Assembly (NCBI GenBank): GCA_903892355.1
Contig: CAITIE010000100.1
Span: forward strand, 1 to 44,143
Reading direction: 5' to 3'
Source: an uncultured Pirellula sp.
GTDB taxonomy: Bacteria; Planctomycetota; Planctomycetia; Pirellulales; Pirellulaceae
DNA: 44,143 bases
Part shown: in pieces, positions 1-7,923 of the stretch
Layout: every line of letters begins with the position of its first letter
Position numbering within the stretch: the first letter of the stretch is position 1
Notes under the pieces: model-generated
The model's database searches: none
What the model saw: the letters and a program-made list of their open reading frames with translations, nothing else
Told to the model about the DNA's origin: nothing
Made by a program: the position numbers and the translations under genes

Positions 1-52
<52 letters not shown>

Positions 53-296
53 CGCGGATACTCCTTCGAATCGGGCCGACGGATGATTGGGCCACGCTTT
101 AGAGATGAGATGTTTATCGCTGAGGCTTTTGCAACGATCGAGATCACAACGCGCGGGTTGCTAATTTTTTCGATTCAAGAGCGCATCCCGACGAACCTGG
201 AAACCAAATACAATTCAGGCGGAATGCGTTGCGAGAGAAATGAACGGGGAATACTCAAAAAATGTTTTGTTTGGCGATGAAGTAGTCGCGTAACTA
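53..296. other. Non-coding gap between repeat tract and first gene
   Basis: I see no convincing gene here. A 65-codon open frame (83-280, +) has no recognisable motif and no good ribosome binding site, and I treat it as chance. The stretch lies downstream of the minus-strand gene that ends at 297 and would hold its terminator, but I see no strong hairpin with a T-run. Confidence 0.5.
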
Positions 297-2690
297 TCAA
301 TTTCCAGGACGATCAGCCCCTAACGCTCGCGCCAATTCGGGATCGCGCATCAAGGAGACCGTGGGCGGACAGATTCGTATCACGACAATTTTGTCGTCGC
401 CCGGCATTAGGACCATTCGGAACCTGGACTTTTGGTCGAGCCCACGCGGAACCAGCGGGCGGATTGCCATCTTGATTTCATCGATACTCATCCCTTGATC
501 GGTCCGAATCGCGATAACCCGCAGAATCGATCGTCTTTCTTTATCTGTCGTCAACATCGCTGTCTGGCTATCGAGCGGTAGCAATTCGAGCGAATAGTCG
601 TCGAAATACCGATTACCTATCTCCTCGAGCGTTCGGCCGCGTAGGACCGAAACCGCCAAACGATTTGGATGAAGTCCGTGCGACCACGCGGCAGGCCAAT
701 CGATGAGCAACCTATTCTCGGACAGCTTGGCAGCTCGCGTCAAAATTTCCGCAATCGGCCGATCCTCATAGATAACCGCGTCAGAAGGAAGCGTCTTCTG
801 CAACCGCTTGTGCAGTTCCACCCAAGCCGCAGGACGGCAGAAATCGTAGGGGTCCTGCCCCGGCGTGAACTTGTCTCGGGGGATGGTTCGAGCTTCCCGG
901 ACTGAGTTCAAGCTCGCGAGTAGTTGCATCTGGGCGTAAGGATTGGATGAATCATTCCACTGAAGCTTGCCAGCCGCAAACGAGCATCCTTCGATCTCGA
1001 GCAACTGGATCAAAAGCTCGACGATTTCCTTCTGAGATGCAGGAGGAAGCGATTGCTCTATCCCTTTCTCCGTTTCGCTATTCCAACGTTTGAGCTGTTC
1101 ATTGACGAGAAGATCTTTGGGACGGAGGTAGGGGAACCCCTCATCGTCAAAGATCAACTCTAATCCTTTGGCTTGGCATAATGTCTCCAGCAATCCGCCC
1201 ACGGTTTGGTCTTCCCCAGAAAACACGATCGATTCTTCGGCCAAATCGATCCGAGCAACGTTGAGCAAAAACCAATCGAGCGAGACTCCAGCGCCTGTCA
1301 TCTGATTGATCCAGTCGACCGCGCGAGGCAACGACATCGGCTTTGTCTGGACCTTGGCCAATTTACGCTTTGCGCGTTCTGTCCAAACAGGGATATCGAT
1401 CGCCGCCGGGTAGTATTCGTCCTTCAACAGCACATCTGCGTTTTCGATCGCAAGTTCCTGATCGAGTGTCCGTTCCCCTTTGCCGACGTCGTCCCATTGG
1501 CCTTGGCTCGAACGGTCGAACATTTTTTGGAAGTCTTTAAAAATATCAGGAAGGTTCTCCTCGATGGGCCCGGTGGCAGACTCCGCGGCGGGCACGTCGG
1601 TATTCCCGGCCACGAGCGTTCCCTTACCATCGTCGCCGACCTTGATATCGTTCGTTGGACCAGCAACGCTAGGATTGTTATCCCCTACCAAAGGTTCTGG
1701 CTCCTTGTTTTGGCCCATCCCCGGATCTGCTGAATCCGACGCCTCGGACTTTTTAGTGGGTACCTCGCCATGAGCGCCTTCGGTTTCCGTGTCCTGCTCC
1801 TTTTCTTTACCCGGCTCTTGGTCGCGGGAAGGCACCCCGTCAGCACCGGAGTTTGGCGTTTTGTTACCGGTGGCAGGATTAGTTGCGGGATCAGGATTTG
1901 GAACAGCGATCCCACCCGGTTTCACCGCCGCGATAGGTGCCTCGGTCGATTTACCGAAGAACTTGATGAATGCCAGGAAGCCGAGAACGGCGAGCAAGCA
2001 GCCAGTGATACCGATCGCGGATAGCAGAAGAAGTTGCCGTCGTGCTTGCGAGGTTTGACTCTCCCATGTCGCGGGAGAAAGCCCGGCAGGCTTGTTCGAA
2101 TCGGAAAGTAGCTCATCAGTCCGAACCGTATCCTGGCCTTCGTTGAAGGCAGGGACAAACGGTAGATCCCCTGTTTGCTCGGCAGCGGTGAAATCGGGAA
2201 GTTCTCCACCCAATCCCACGCCGAGTGGCCCCGATGGATTGGCGGGCCCGGCCGGTAGGTTACTTTGCGCGAGTTGGTTCTGAAGATCCCCTAAATCCCA
2301 ATCCGCGGCATCGACCTTGGTGATCGCGTCGGAGTTGATAATCGGCCCGCGATGCGACAGTGCAGGCTTGGCAGCGGGTGTAGGCTTGGCAGCAGGTGAG
2401 GGCTTGGCTGAGGGTGCAGGCTTGGATGCTGGTGACTGGGATGCTGGTGACTGGGATGCTGGTGACTGGGATGCCGGTGACTGGGATGCCGGTGACTGGG
2501 ATGCCGGTGACTGGGGGTTACTCGCTAACGGCGGGATTGGTGGGTTCGCTGCACCTTCACCGGGTGGCGGTGCAACGACCAGGATCTTGTTTTGGCAACG
2601 AGGGCATGGAAGCGTTTGACCGACCAATTGCGGATGGCGCACAACAATTTTGCTGGTGCAATTCGGGCAAACGAGTCGAAAAGGTTCCAA
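297..2690 (-). CDS. Zinc-ribbon, single-pass membrane protein with possible secretin-N-like (STN) C-terminal domains
   Basis: Not a gene I can name. The chain begins with a Cys4 zinc-ribbon-like motif (CPNC then CPRC about 20 residues later). A Pro/Ala/Ser linker follows, containing six SPASQ repeats encoded by a 15-bp tandem repeat. One transmembrane segment lies around nt 1945-2035, then a Gly/Glu/Asp-rich spacer and a C-terminal half with two regions resembling the short N-terminal (STN) domain of secretins and TonB receptors (around nt 1150-1330 and 570-760). This suggests a cytoplasmic N-terminus and a periplasmic C-terminus. The start is uncertain: TTG at 2690 has AAAGGA ten bases upstream and places the zinc ribbon right at the N-terminus; GTG at 2750 and a far-upstream ATG at 2882 are also open, but the latter would overlap the divergent oxidoreductase gene. 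The STN assignment is by eye. Confidence 0.75.
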   Translation of the reverse strand: MEPFRLVCPNCTSKIVVRHPQLVGQTLPCPRCQNKILVVAPPPGEGAANPPIPPLASNPQSPASQSPASQSPASQSPASQSPASQSPASKPAPSAKPSPAAKPTPAAKPALSHRGPIINSDAITKVDAADWDLGDLQNQLAQSNLPAGPANPSGPLGVGLGGELPDFTAAEQTGDLPFVPAFNEGQDTVRTDELLSDSNKPAGLSPATWESQTSQARRQLLLLSAIGITGCLLAVLGFLAFIKFFGKSTEAPIAAVKPGGIAVPNPDPATNPATGNKTPNSGADGVPSRDQEPGKEKEQDTETEGAHGEVPTKKSEASDSADPGMGQNKEPEPLVGDNNPSVAGPTNDIKVGDDGKGTLVAGNTDVPAAESATGPIEENLPDIFKDFQKMFDRSSQGQWDDVGKGERTLDQELAIENADVLLKDEYYPAAIDIPVWTERAKRKLAKVQTKPMSLPRAVDWINQMTGAGVSLDWFLLNVARIDLAEESIVFSGEDQTVGGLLETLCQAKGLELIFDDEGFPYLRPKDLLVNEQLKRWNSETEKGIEQSLPPASQKEIVELLIQLLEIEGCSFAAGKLQWNDSSNPYAQMQLLASLNSVREARTIPRDKFTPGQDPYDFCRPAAWVELHKRLQKTLPSDAVIYEDRPIAEILTRAAKLSENRLLIDWPAAWSHGLHPNRLAVSVLRGRTLEEIGNRYFDDYSLELLPLDSQTAMLTTDKERRSILRVIAIRTDQGMSIDEIKMAIRPLVPRGLDQKSRFRMVLMPGDDKIVVIRICPPTVSLMRDPELARALGADRPGN
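2425..2514. repeat. 15-bp tandem repeat, six units, coding SPASQ on the minus strand
   Basis: Six head-to-tail copies of GATGCTGGTGACTGG, the first three with GATGCT and the last three with GATGCC. Each unit keeps the reading frame, so copy-number change would lengthen or shorten the linker without breaking the gene. The synonymous T/C split into two blocks of three suggests block duplication. Confidence 0.95.
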
Positions 2691-2850
2691 TTGCCTGTCG
2701 TCCTTTGAAGAGAATGTGTTCTGCTCTATAGACGATTGGGCCGAACACACGTTCCATTGTATTCCGACATTGTATTGCGAAGATCCCTCTGGGGGCAAAC
2801 CGGAGCAAACTTTACCGAAAGGATAGCTACAATGGGCAACATGTGCGGGG

Positions 2851-4113
2851 GTGGCTTCAGCGAGGGTTTCGACGATTAGCATTCAAGTGGACTTGATCGT
2901 AGTTGGGGGTGGGATCGCGGGCTGTGCGATGGCCTGGCAAGCAACCCAACGGGGCTTGGAGGTGGCGGTCATCGACGATCCGACCCCCAGCAGTTCCTCC
3001 CGTGTGGCAGCTGGGTTGGTGACACCCATCACCGGAGACAGATTGGCCTTATCATGGCGATGGAGCGAGTTCTACCCGGTTTGCAACGCTCTTTACGAAC
3101 ACGCTCAGCGTAGCACCGCCACCGATTTTTGGCATGTTGCTGCCGCTTGGCGAGTCTTTCAAAGCGACCCTGAACGGGAACGTTTTTTTCATCGTTGGTG
3201 GAGTGAAGAAGGCAAACGAGAAATGGCCGCATGCGGCATCACTCTCGAGCCGATGCATGAGGACCAGCTACTCCCCTTTCGTGCCCCACGGGGAGGTTTT
3301 TCCATGTGTCCAGCCGGCCGCCTGGACACGCGAGCGTATCTCGATGCGACCGCAAAGCATTTTCGATCCAAAGACCGCTGGTACTCAATGCGATTGGACT
3401 GCAACGAGGATTTGAAAGTTGCCCCCGATCGCGTGCTCGTCCCGCGGCTGGGATTGCAAGGACGCATAATGGTACTCTGCCAAGGGATCGCAGCCCGAAC
3501 CAACCATTGGTTCGCTGGGTTGCCGTTGCATCCCGCTCGAGGCGACATTCTCGAGTTATCAACCGATGCTTCGATCCCCGCAGTCGTGCATCACGAAGCA
3601 TGGGTGGTGCCGGTGCAATCCGCCAGCGAGCCCAACGATCATTCGCGCTGTCGCCGCATCCTCGTCGGCGCGACCTACGATCGACAATGCTTGGACACCA
3701 GCGTCGACCACTCCACCGCCCGAGGTTTTCGAAGTGAGTTGCTACAGCGATGGAACAACATGCTCGCTGCGTCAACGCCGAGCGCCGGGGTCCATGATCC
3801 AGGCTATTGCGAAGCTTCAATTGGCGGCGACGGATACGAAGTCAGCGTCCTGAGACATCTTGCGGCTGTCCGCCCGGCATCGTACGACCGCCATCCCTTG
3901 ATCGGTCCTCATCCAACAGAGCCTAATTTGTATTGCTTGAATGGACTCGGGTCCAAAGGGAGCTTGATGGCCCCTCAACTGGCCAATTTGCTGCTCGATT
4001 GCATGCTGGAAAACAAAGCCATTGAACCGTCCCTCCAATGGCGTCGGCGCGAGGACAAGACGCGCGGCGACGATGATTTGCGAAGCGATTTGAGTCGGCC
4101 CCCTAAGCGTTAG
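2851..4113 (+). CDS. FAD-dependent oxidoreductase, D-amino-acid oxidase (DAO) superfamily, possibly MnmC2-like
   Basis: The N-terminus has the Rossmann dinucleotide-binding motif VVGGGIAGCAMAWQ, followed by an acidic residue at the end of the second strand (VIDDP) and SSSRVAAGLVTP. This layout is that of the glycine/D-amino-acid oxidase family (glycine oxidase, sarcosine oxidase, MnmC C-terminal half). The C-terminal NGLGSKGSLMAPQLA resembles the FAD-contacting GxGSRG segment of MnmC-type oxidases. Members oxidise the C-N bond of amino acids or of a tRNA-bound aminomethyl group; the substrate here cannot be told. The GTG at 2851 gives 420 residues; a GTG at 2887 would start just before the FAD motif and is equally plausible. 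The gene is divergent from the zinc-ribbon membrane protein. The C-terminal 25 residues are charged and probably disordered. Confidence 0.8.
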   Translation: MASARVSTISIQVDLIVVGGGIAGCAMAWQATQRGLEVAVIDDPTPSSSSRVAAGLVTPITGDRLALSWRWSEFYPVCNALYEHAQRSTATDFWHVAAAWRVFQSDPERERFFHRWWSEEGKREMAACGITLEPMHEDQLLPFRAPRGGFSMCPAGRLDTRAYLDATAKHFRSKDRWYSMRLDCNEDLKVAPDRVLVPRLGLQGRIMVLCQGIAARTNHWFAGLPLHPARGDILELSTDASIPAVVHHEAWVVPVQSASEPNDHSRCRRILVGATYDRQCLDTSVDHSTARGFRSELLQRWNNMLAASTPSAGVHDPGYCEASIGGDGYEVSVLRHLAAVRPASYDRHPLIGPHPTEPNLYCLNGLGSKGSLMAPQLANLLLDCMLENKAIEPSLQWRRREDKTRGDDDLRSDLSRPPKR

Positions 4114-4211
4114 CGACAGCATCGGGAGCATCTGCGTTAGGGAACCGAATCCGAGCCACGCGGACTGAGTGCGAAGCAGCAAAAAGTAGAACGGCTTCGC
4201 GAGCTCTTTGC

Positions 4212-4838
4212 TTACGCTAAAACCGTTCGGGGTTGTTCGGCGGTGGATTCACGCAAAACGTGTAGCATGAGATCGATGCTTCGGGCCAACTCCGATTTTG
4301 GTAACCCCGGCATGTCGCGCCCTGCTTCGACGATTTGATCCAGCGTCAACGGGAAATGGGCGAACCCAATCGGGCAGGACTTGCCACGCATCGCGTGCCA
4401 GTGATGCGACAAGTACAGAATCGCGTTGCACAAATAGGTCCCAGCATGGTACGAAATACTGGCCGGGATTCCGCCCGCGTTCAACTCGGAACTCATCTTT
4501 TCATACGGACACTCCGAGCGATATCCAATCGGGGCACCGTCGATGATCGGACCGAACATCCCACCCGGTCGATGGGTTAATCCGGCAACGTTGATTGCAA
4601 TCGTCTCCAAGCGGATCGCGCAACTTCCGGGTGCTTGACCCATGTGAAGAATCGCGTCAAATCCCATCTCCAGGTCCTTGTCCATGCGTTCCGAAAGCTT
4701 GTCCAAATTCACCGGATAACGCCGTGTGACAACGCCACTGGGCACGCCGCGCGAACGGAGTAGTTCCGTGAGCGCTTCCCAGCTCGAATTGCTGCTCCAA
4801 TGGTCATACGGTTCGAAAGCGGTCAGCAGAATCTTCAA
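4212..4838 (-). CDS. pcp: Pyroglutamyl-peptidase I family protein (peptidase C15)
   Basis: Cytosolic cysteine peptidase family that removes N-terminal pyroglutamate from peptides. The N-terminus MKILLTAFEPYDHW matches the family start. The expected catalytic triad is visible: Glu in RLETIAINVAG, Cys in SYHAGTYLCN and His in IGFAHFP. The length of 208 residues is normal for C15 enzymes. The start is a TTG, chosen because translation from it gives exactly the family N-terminus and because a purine-rich GGGGGA lies upstream. It is convergent with the FAD oxidoreductase; the 98-bp gap between them shows no clear terminator. Substrate specificity has not been shown for planctomycete members. Confidence 0.88.
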   Translation of the reverse strand: MKILLTAFEPYDHWSSNSSWEALTELLRSRGVPSGVVTRRYPVNLDKLSERMDKDLEMGFDAILHMGQAPGSCAIRLETIAINVAGLTHRPGGMFGPIIDGAPIGYRSECPYEKMSSELNAGGIPASISYHAGTYLCNAILYLSHHWHAMRGKSCPIGFAHFPLTLDQIVEAGRDMPGLPKSELARSIDLMLHVLRESTAEQPRTVLA

Positions 4839-5167
4839 GGGCTATCCCCCGGGGCTTGAATAGAGAATAGAGTTGAGCACCCGTGATCGACGGGCCTCCA
4901 AATGGAATCGGTTGCAACCTCCCTGCCGCAAGGAACGTGGGCCGCCGACAATTCAGCGAACCAGACTCGACTATAGTACTTAATTTCTCGAGGGCGAATC
5001 GTCGCCAATCGTAGGTTTTCTACGTCATGGAACGCCCACGGCTCAGGCATACACTCGCGAATACGCTAGAATTCCGGCATTCGATGGGATAAAGTGGGGT
5101 TTGAAGGGATCCCCGCTGGCGGAGTTCCCAACTCGATCTACCCGCCTTGACCATAGGATTGCTCTGG
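4839..5167. other. Divergent intergenic region upstream of pcp and the LRR gene
   Basis: About 330 bp between two divergently read genes, so it should hold promoters for both. I see no gene: the short open frames have no recognisable motif. I cannot pick out a convincing -35/-10 pair or operator by eye. AGGA at 5155-5158 is the likely ribosome binding site for the ATG at 5168. Confidence 0.5.
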
Positions 5168-6061
5168 ATGGACCATCTTTCTTCCTCCCCGCTGACTCAC
5201 TGGATAACCTACCGTTTCCTGGGCACTCTCGCAGCATCCCTCACCCTGTTCGTCACCCTCGAACCTGCCCTTATTAGCAATGCTTCTGGCCAGGACCTTT
5301 TTCCGGACAAAGCGTTGGAAGCCGCAGTACGCCGCGAAGTCTTCGAAAAGCGTTACAACGCGGAGCCAATCACCGTAGACGATGTTAAAAATATTTCGCA
5401 GGTAGTCGGCAAAGGAAAGGGGATCAAAAGCCTCGAAGGATTGCAACACTGCAAAGCGCTGATGAAGCTCGACCTCGAGAACAATGAGATCGCGGACCTC
5501 AACCCCATCCGCGAGCTGAAATTGCTCCAGTCGATCGATCTGGCAAATAACAAAATCCAAACCTTGGAGCCCCTCACCGGACTGGTTGCTGTCCAGTACT
5601 TGCACATCGCTAACAACGGGATCGAGGACATCGCGCCGCTGACCGGAATGGTCAAACTGCAATCCCTGTATGCGTCCGGCAACAAATTCAAAAAACTCGA
5701 ACCGATCTTGCCTCTCAAGAAACTATGGACTCTCGATGTCGCCGGCAGCCCGATCGAAGACTTGAATACGATCGCTGAGTTGAAAGGCTTGCAAACCGTA
5801 AACCTGAAGGGGTGCAATGCCAAGTCCTTAGACTTCACAAAATCGCTACGGGAACTGCGACTGCTCATCCTCAATGAAAACCCGAACGTTGATTTGACAG
5901 CACTCGCCGAAGTCTGCGAAGCAGACGCTCAGTCAGAACGTCGATTCGCCCCGTTCTTGAGACTGTACCTGGATGATGCCATCCTCAAGGATGAGAGCAA
6001 GAGCGCTGTCGTCGGACGATTGCGCACCGTTGGCGTTCGACTCAACCCACCGGTTCGATAG
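5168..6061 (+). CDS. Exported leucine-rich-repeat protein (internalin-type LRR)
   Basis: Predicted secreted or periplasmic binding protein. The first 45 residues contain a hydrophobic stretch (TLAASLTLFVTLEPALISNA) consistent with a signal peptide. Then comes LFPDKALEAAVR, like the cap that precedes internalin-type LRRs, and about seven 22-residue repeats of the form LxxLxxLxLxxNxIxxLxPL from roughly residue 90 to 260. Such repeats form a curved protein-binding solenoid; there is no catalytic domain. I chose ATG 5168 because AGGA lies nine bases upstream; an in-frame TTG at 5147 would add seven residues. It is followed by two small hairpins. The ligand is unknown. Confidence 0.82.
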   Translation: MDHLSSSPLTHWITYRFLGTLAASLTLFVTLEPALISNASGQDLFPDKALEAAVRREVFEKRYNAEPITVDDVKNISQVVGKGKGIKSLEGLQHCKALMKLDLENNEIADLNPIRELKLLQSIDLANNKIQTLEPLTGLVAVQYLHIANNGIEDIAPLTGMVKLQSLYASGNKFKKLEPILPLKKLWTLDVAGSPIEDLNTIAELKGLQTVNLKGCNAKSLDFTKSLRELRLLILNENPNVDLTALAEVCEADAQSERRFAPFLRLYLDDAILKDESKSAVVGRLRTVGVRLNPPVR

Positions 6062-6062
6062 A

Positions 6063-6111
6063 CGCCTGGGATAGGCGATGGCGGGGCCAGTGCCACTTGA
6101 CTATCCCCGCC
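6063..6111 (+). terminator. Two tandem hairpins after the LRR gene, possible terminator
   Basis: Directly after the stop codon is CGCCT/AGGCG (6063-6067 with 6073-6077, 5-base loop), then GGCGGGG/CCCCGCC (6080-6086 with 6105-6111, 18-base loop). There is no T-run after the second stem, so classical intrinsic termination is doubtful. Confidence 0.35.
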
Positions 6112-6125
6112 CTTCTCTCGAAGAA

Positions 6126-6234
6126 TAAGACCACTGAAAATGAAAATGCTCTGGAGTTGCCCTGATAGGAGGCCTGAACTCAGGCCCGTAATGAGGAGAA
6201 CATTGGCATTTTCTCGATCTCAAGGAAGGTCTTA
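6126..6234 (+). promoter_or_regulatory. Three-tier nested inverted repeat forming the leader of the gene at 6235
   Basis: Three pairs of complementary blocks are nested: TAAGACC (6126-6132) with GGTCTTA (6228-6234); GAAAATGC (6142-6149) with GCATTTTC (6206-6213); GGCCTGA (6171-6177) with TCAGGCC (6180-6186). In RNA these could fold into one long rod capped by a tight loop. The outer 3' arm ends on the base before the ATG at 6235 and covers the last GG of the AAGGAAGG ribosome binding site (6222-6229), so folding could reduce translation. The regulatory role is inferred; the pairing is read directly. Confidence 0.5.
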
Positions 6235-7923
6235 ATGAACGTGGTACCAATAGATACCCGATTGCCTCACACGCCAGCGTTGGCCCGCAGGGTTTCCATA
6301 GGCTCCATGGCTTCTATATGCCGTCGGGCTTCTATTATATGCCGTCGGGAGTCTATATGCTTTGCTGCCATTGCGATCAGCATTTGTTGGCATCAGGCGG
6401 GGATTGCACAAACCAGCAGCAACCTCGCCCCGGCATTTCGACCTCGTACCGATGGGATGGCCGTGCAAGATGCGGACAAGCTGCGCGAAGAATTGAAGCG
6501 AACTCGCGATTCTCGCGGACCCATCAATCCGCTGGGGGATTACGTCAAGCCACGTTCGGGCCGTACCTCAACGAACGCGGGTTTGTTAAAGAGTACGAGT
6601 GCGTCCAAAGAAGCATCCAAAGCGCTCAGCGATGATGATGAAGCGAGCCAAGTGCCATCGCTGGGAGCTGAAGCGCAATCCAGGCTCAAAGCAAACCCGC
6701 CGCAGGTTAGCTCGACGGATCTGTCGGTCGTTCAATTGCTGCCTCCATCCAAGATTCGGGATGCCGACGGCAACCCCATGTCGATGGCGATGGTCGATGA
6801 CGGGTTTCGACCTGTGAACGGCCCCCGCGCGACGAGTGGCTCACTCACGACCTCACCTAGCGTGAGAACCATCATTTCGGGGCCCGTTGTACCCGCAACG
6901 TGGGAGACGCCAGTCAATGCGTACTCAATCCCTTCCTCGATGGTCCCGAACGAAATTCGGGCGTACCAAATCGACTCGGAAGCGATGACGCAACCGACGC
7001 TTGGCGGACTCCCGTCCCTACCTGCATCACCGACTTACAATCCTGCCCCCACTTACTCAGCGCCGACGTATGCGCCAGCTCCAACCACCGGCACGCTCAA
7101 CAGTGGCATTACCAATCCGGTGCTTCCCCCATCGGCGAGCATCCCCTCAGCTCCGTCCACGATCTATGGTGGTGTACCTACCGTCCCGATGGGTACCGTG
7201 CCGTACGCAGGAGCTCCAACGCCTTCGGTCGTACCAGGCGCGATGCTCCCTTCCGCTCCATTGGGATCGATCCCTGCACCGACGATGCCGAGTACTGCCG
7301 CGCCGGTCACCGTGATGCCAGCTCCCCCAACCTATTTCGTACCCGGACCGCAAGGTCTCGTTCCAGGCGCGATGCCTTCGATGAACCCTGGTGCAACCTA
7401 CGCACCGAACACCATGCCTTCCTATTCGAAATCGGGAACCTTCGTCAACAGCGCCCCATTCGTCAGTAAAGCGCCCGAAGCAATCGATGCCCGTTGGATG
7501 GTGTCTCCTGCGGTTTACAGCCAAGCCTACGGAGCCAATTCAAATTGTGCACCTGCTAGTGCAACCGCGATGCCGGGTTCAACAGTACCAGGCATGGGAA
7601 CTGGGGCCGTGGGATCGGGCGTCTATGGAGCACCTGCAGGAATGGTACCCAACACCGCGATGCCTACCGGTGTCTTTCCCGGTTCCGCAGTCGCGCCGAC
7701 GATGAGTCCCACTCCCATTGCAACCGCCTCACCGTTTACCTATACGCCTCCCGCCGCCATGCCCCCTCAAACCGTGTACGCCGCTTCGAACGGAGGTTAC
7801 ACACCTGTTGTCGGATTTGGTCAGGGAACCAACGCACAACTTGGCCGAGGCTTGTACGGCCAACCGACAGCGTACGTCGATGGCCAGCCGGTTCGCAATT
7901 TTCTACGGTATGTCTTCCCATAG
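6235..7923 (+). CDS. Exported Pro/Ala/Thr/Ser-rich low-complexity protein
   Basis: No recognised domain. The N-terminus has arginines followed by a hydrophobic stretch (CFAAIAISICWHQAGIAQT) that could be a signal peptide with cleavage after AQ. The next 170 residues are polar. From about residue 250 to the end the chain is dominated by Pro, Ala, Thr, Ser, Gly and Met with loose P-rich repeats, as in extended cell-surface or wall-associated proteins. It ends with a conserved-looking GRGLYGQPTAYVDGQPVRNFLRYVFP-type tail, read here only as its parts GRGLYG and FLRYVFP. ATG 6235 follows AAGGAAGG by five bases. Its stop overlaps the GTG of the next gene by one base, so the two are probably translationally coupled. 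The codons around nt 6307-6358 include a repeated CTATATGCCGTCGGG. Confidence 0.72.
   Translation: MNVVPIDTRLPHTPALARRVSIGSMASICRRASIICRRESICFAAIAISICWHQAGIAQTSSNLAPAFRPRTDGMAVQDADKLREELKRTRDSRGPINPLGDYVKPRSGRTSTNAGLLKSTSASKEASKALSDDDEASQVPSLGAEAQSRLKANPPQVSSTDLSVVQLLPPSKIRDADGNPMSMAMVDDGFRPVNGPRATSGSLTTSPSVRTIISGPVVPATWETPVNAYSIPSSMVPNEIRAYQIDSEAMTQPTLGGLPSLPASPTYNPAPTYSAPTYAPAPTTGTLNSGITNPVLPPSASIPSAPSTIYGGVPTVPMGTVPYAGAPTPSVVPGAMLPSAPLGSIPAPTMPSTAAPVTVMPAPPTYFVPGPQGLVPGAMPSMNPGATYAPNTMPSYSKSGTFVNSAPFVSKAPEAIDARWMVSPAVYSQAYGANSNCAPASATAMPGSTVPGMGTGAVGSGVYGAPAGMVPNTAMPTGVFPGSAVAPTMSPTPIATASPFTYTPPAAMPPQTVYAASNGGYTPVVGFGQGTNAQLGRGLYGQPTAYVDGQPVRNFLRYVFP

Noticed and set aside
83-280. 65-codon plus-strand open frame near the left edge
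   Set aside because: No ribosome binding site, motif or conserved-looking pattern; it is in the gap after a repeat tract that leaves frames open.
2317-2619. Plus-strand frame with Gly/Ala/Asp-Trp repeats
   Set aside because: Shadow of the SPASQ-coding repeat in the minus-strand gene.
4114-4211. Intrinsic terminator between the FAD oxidoreductase and pcp
   Set aside because: GC-rich short inverted stretches are present but no convincing stem followed by a T-run on either strand.
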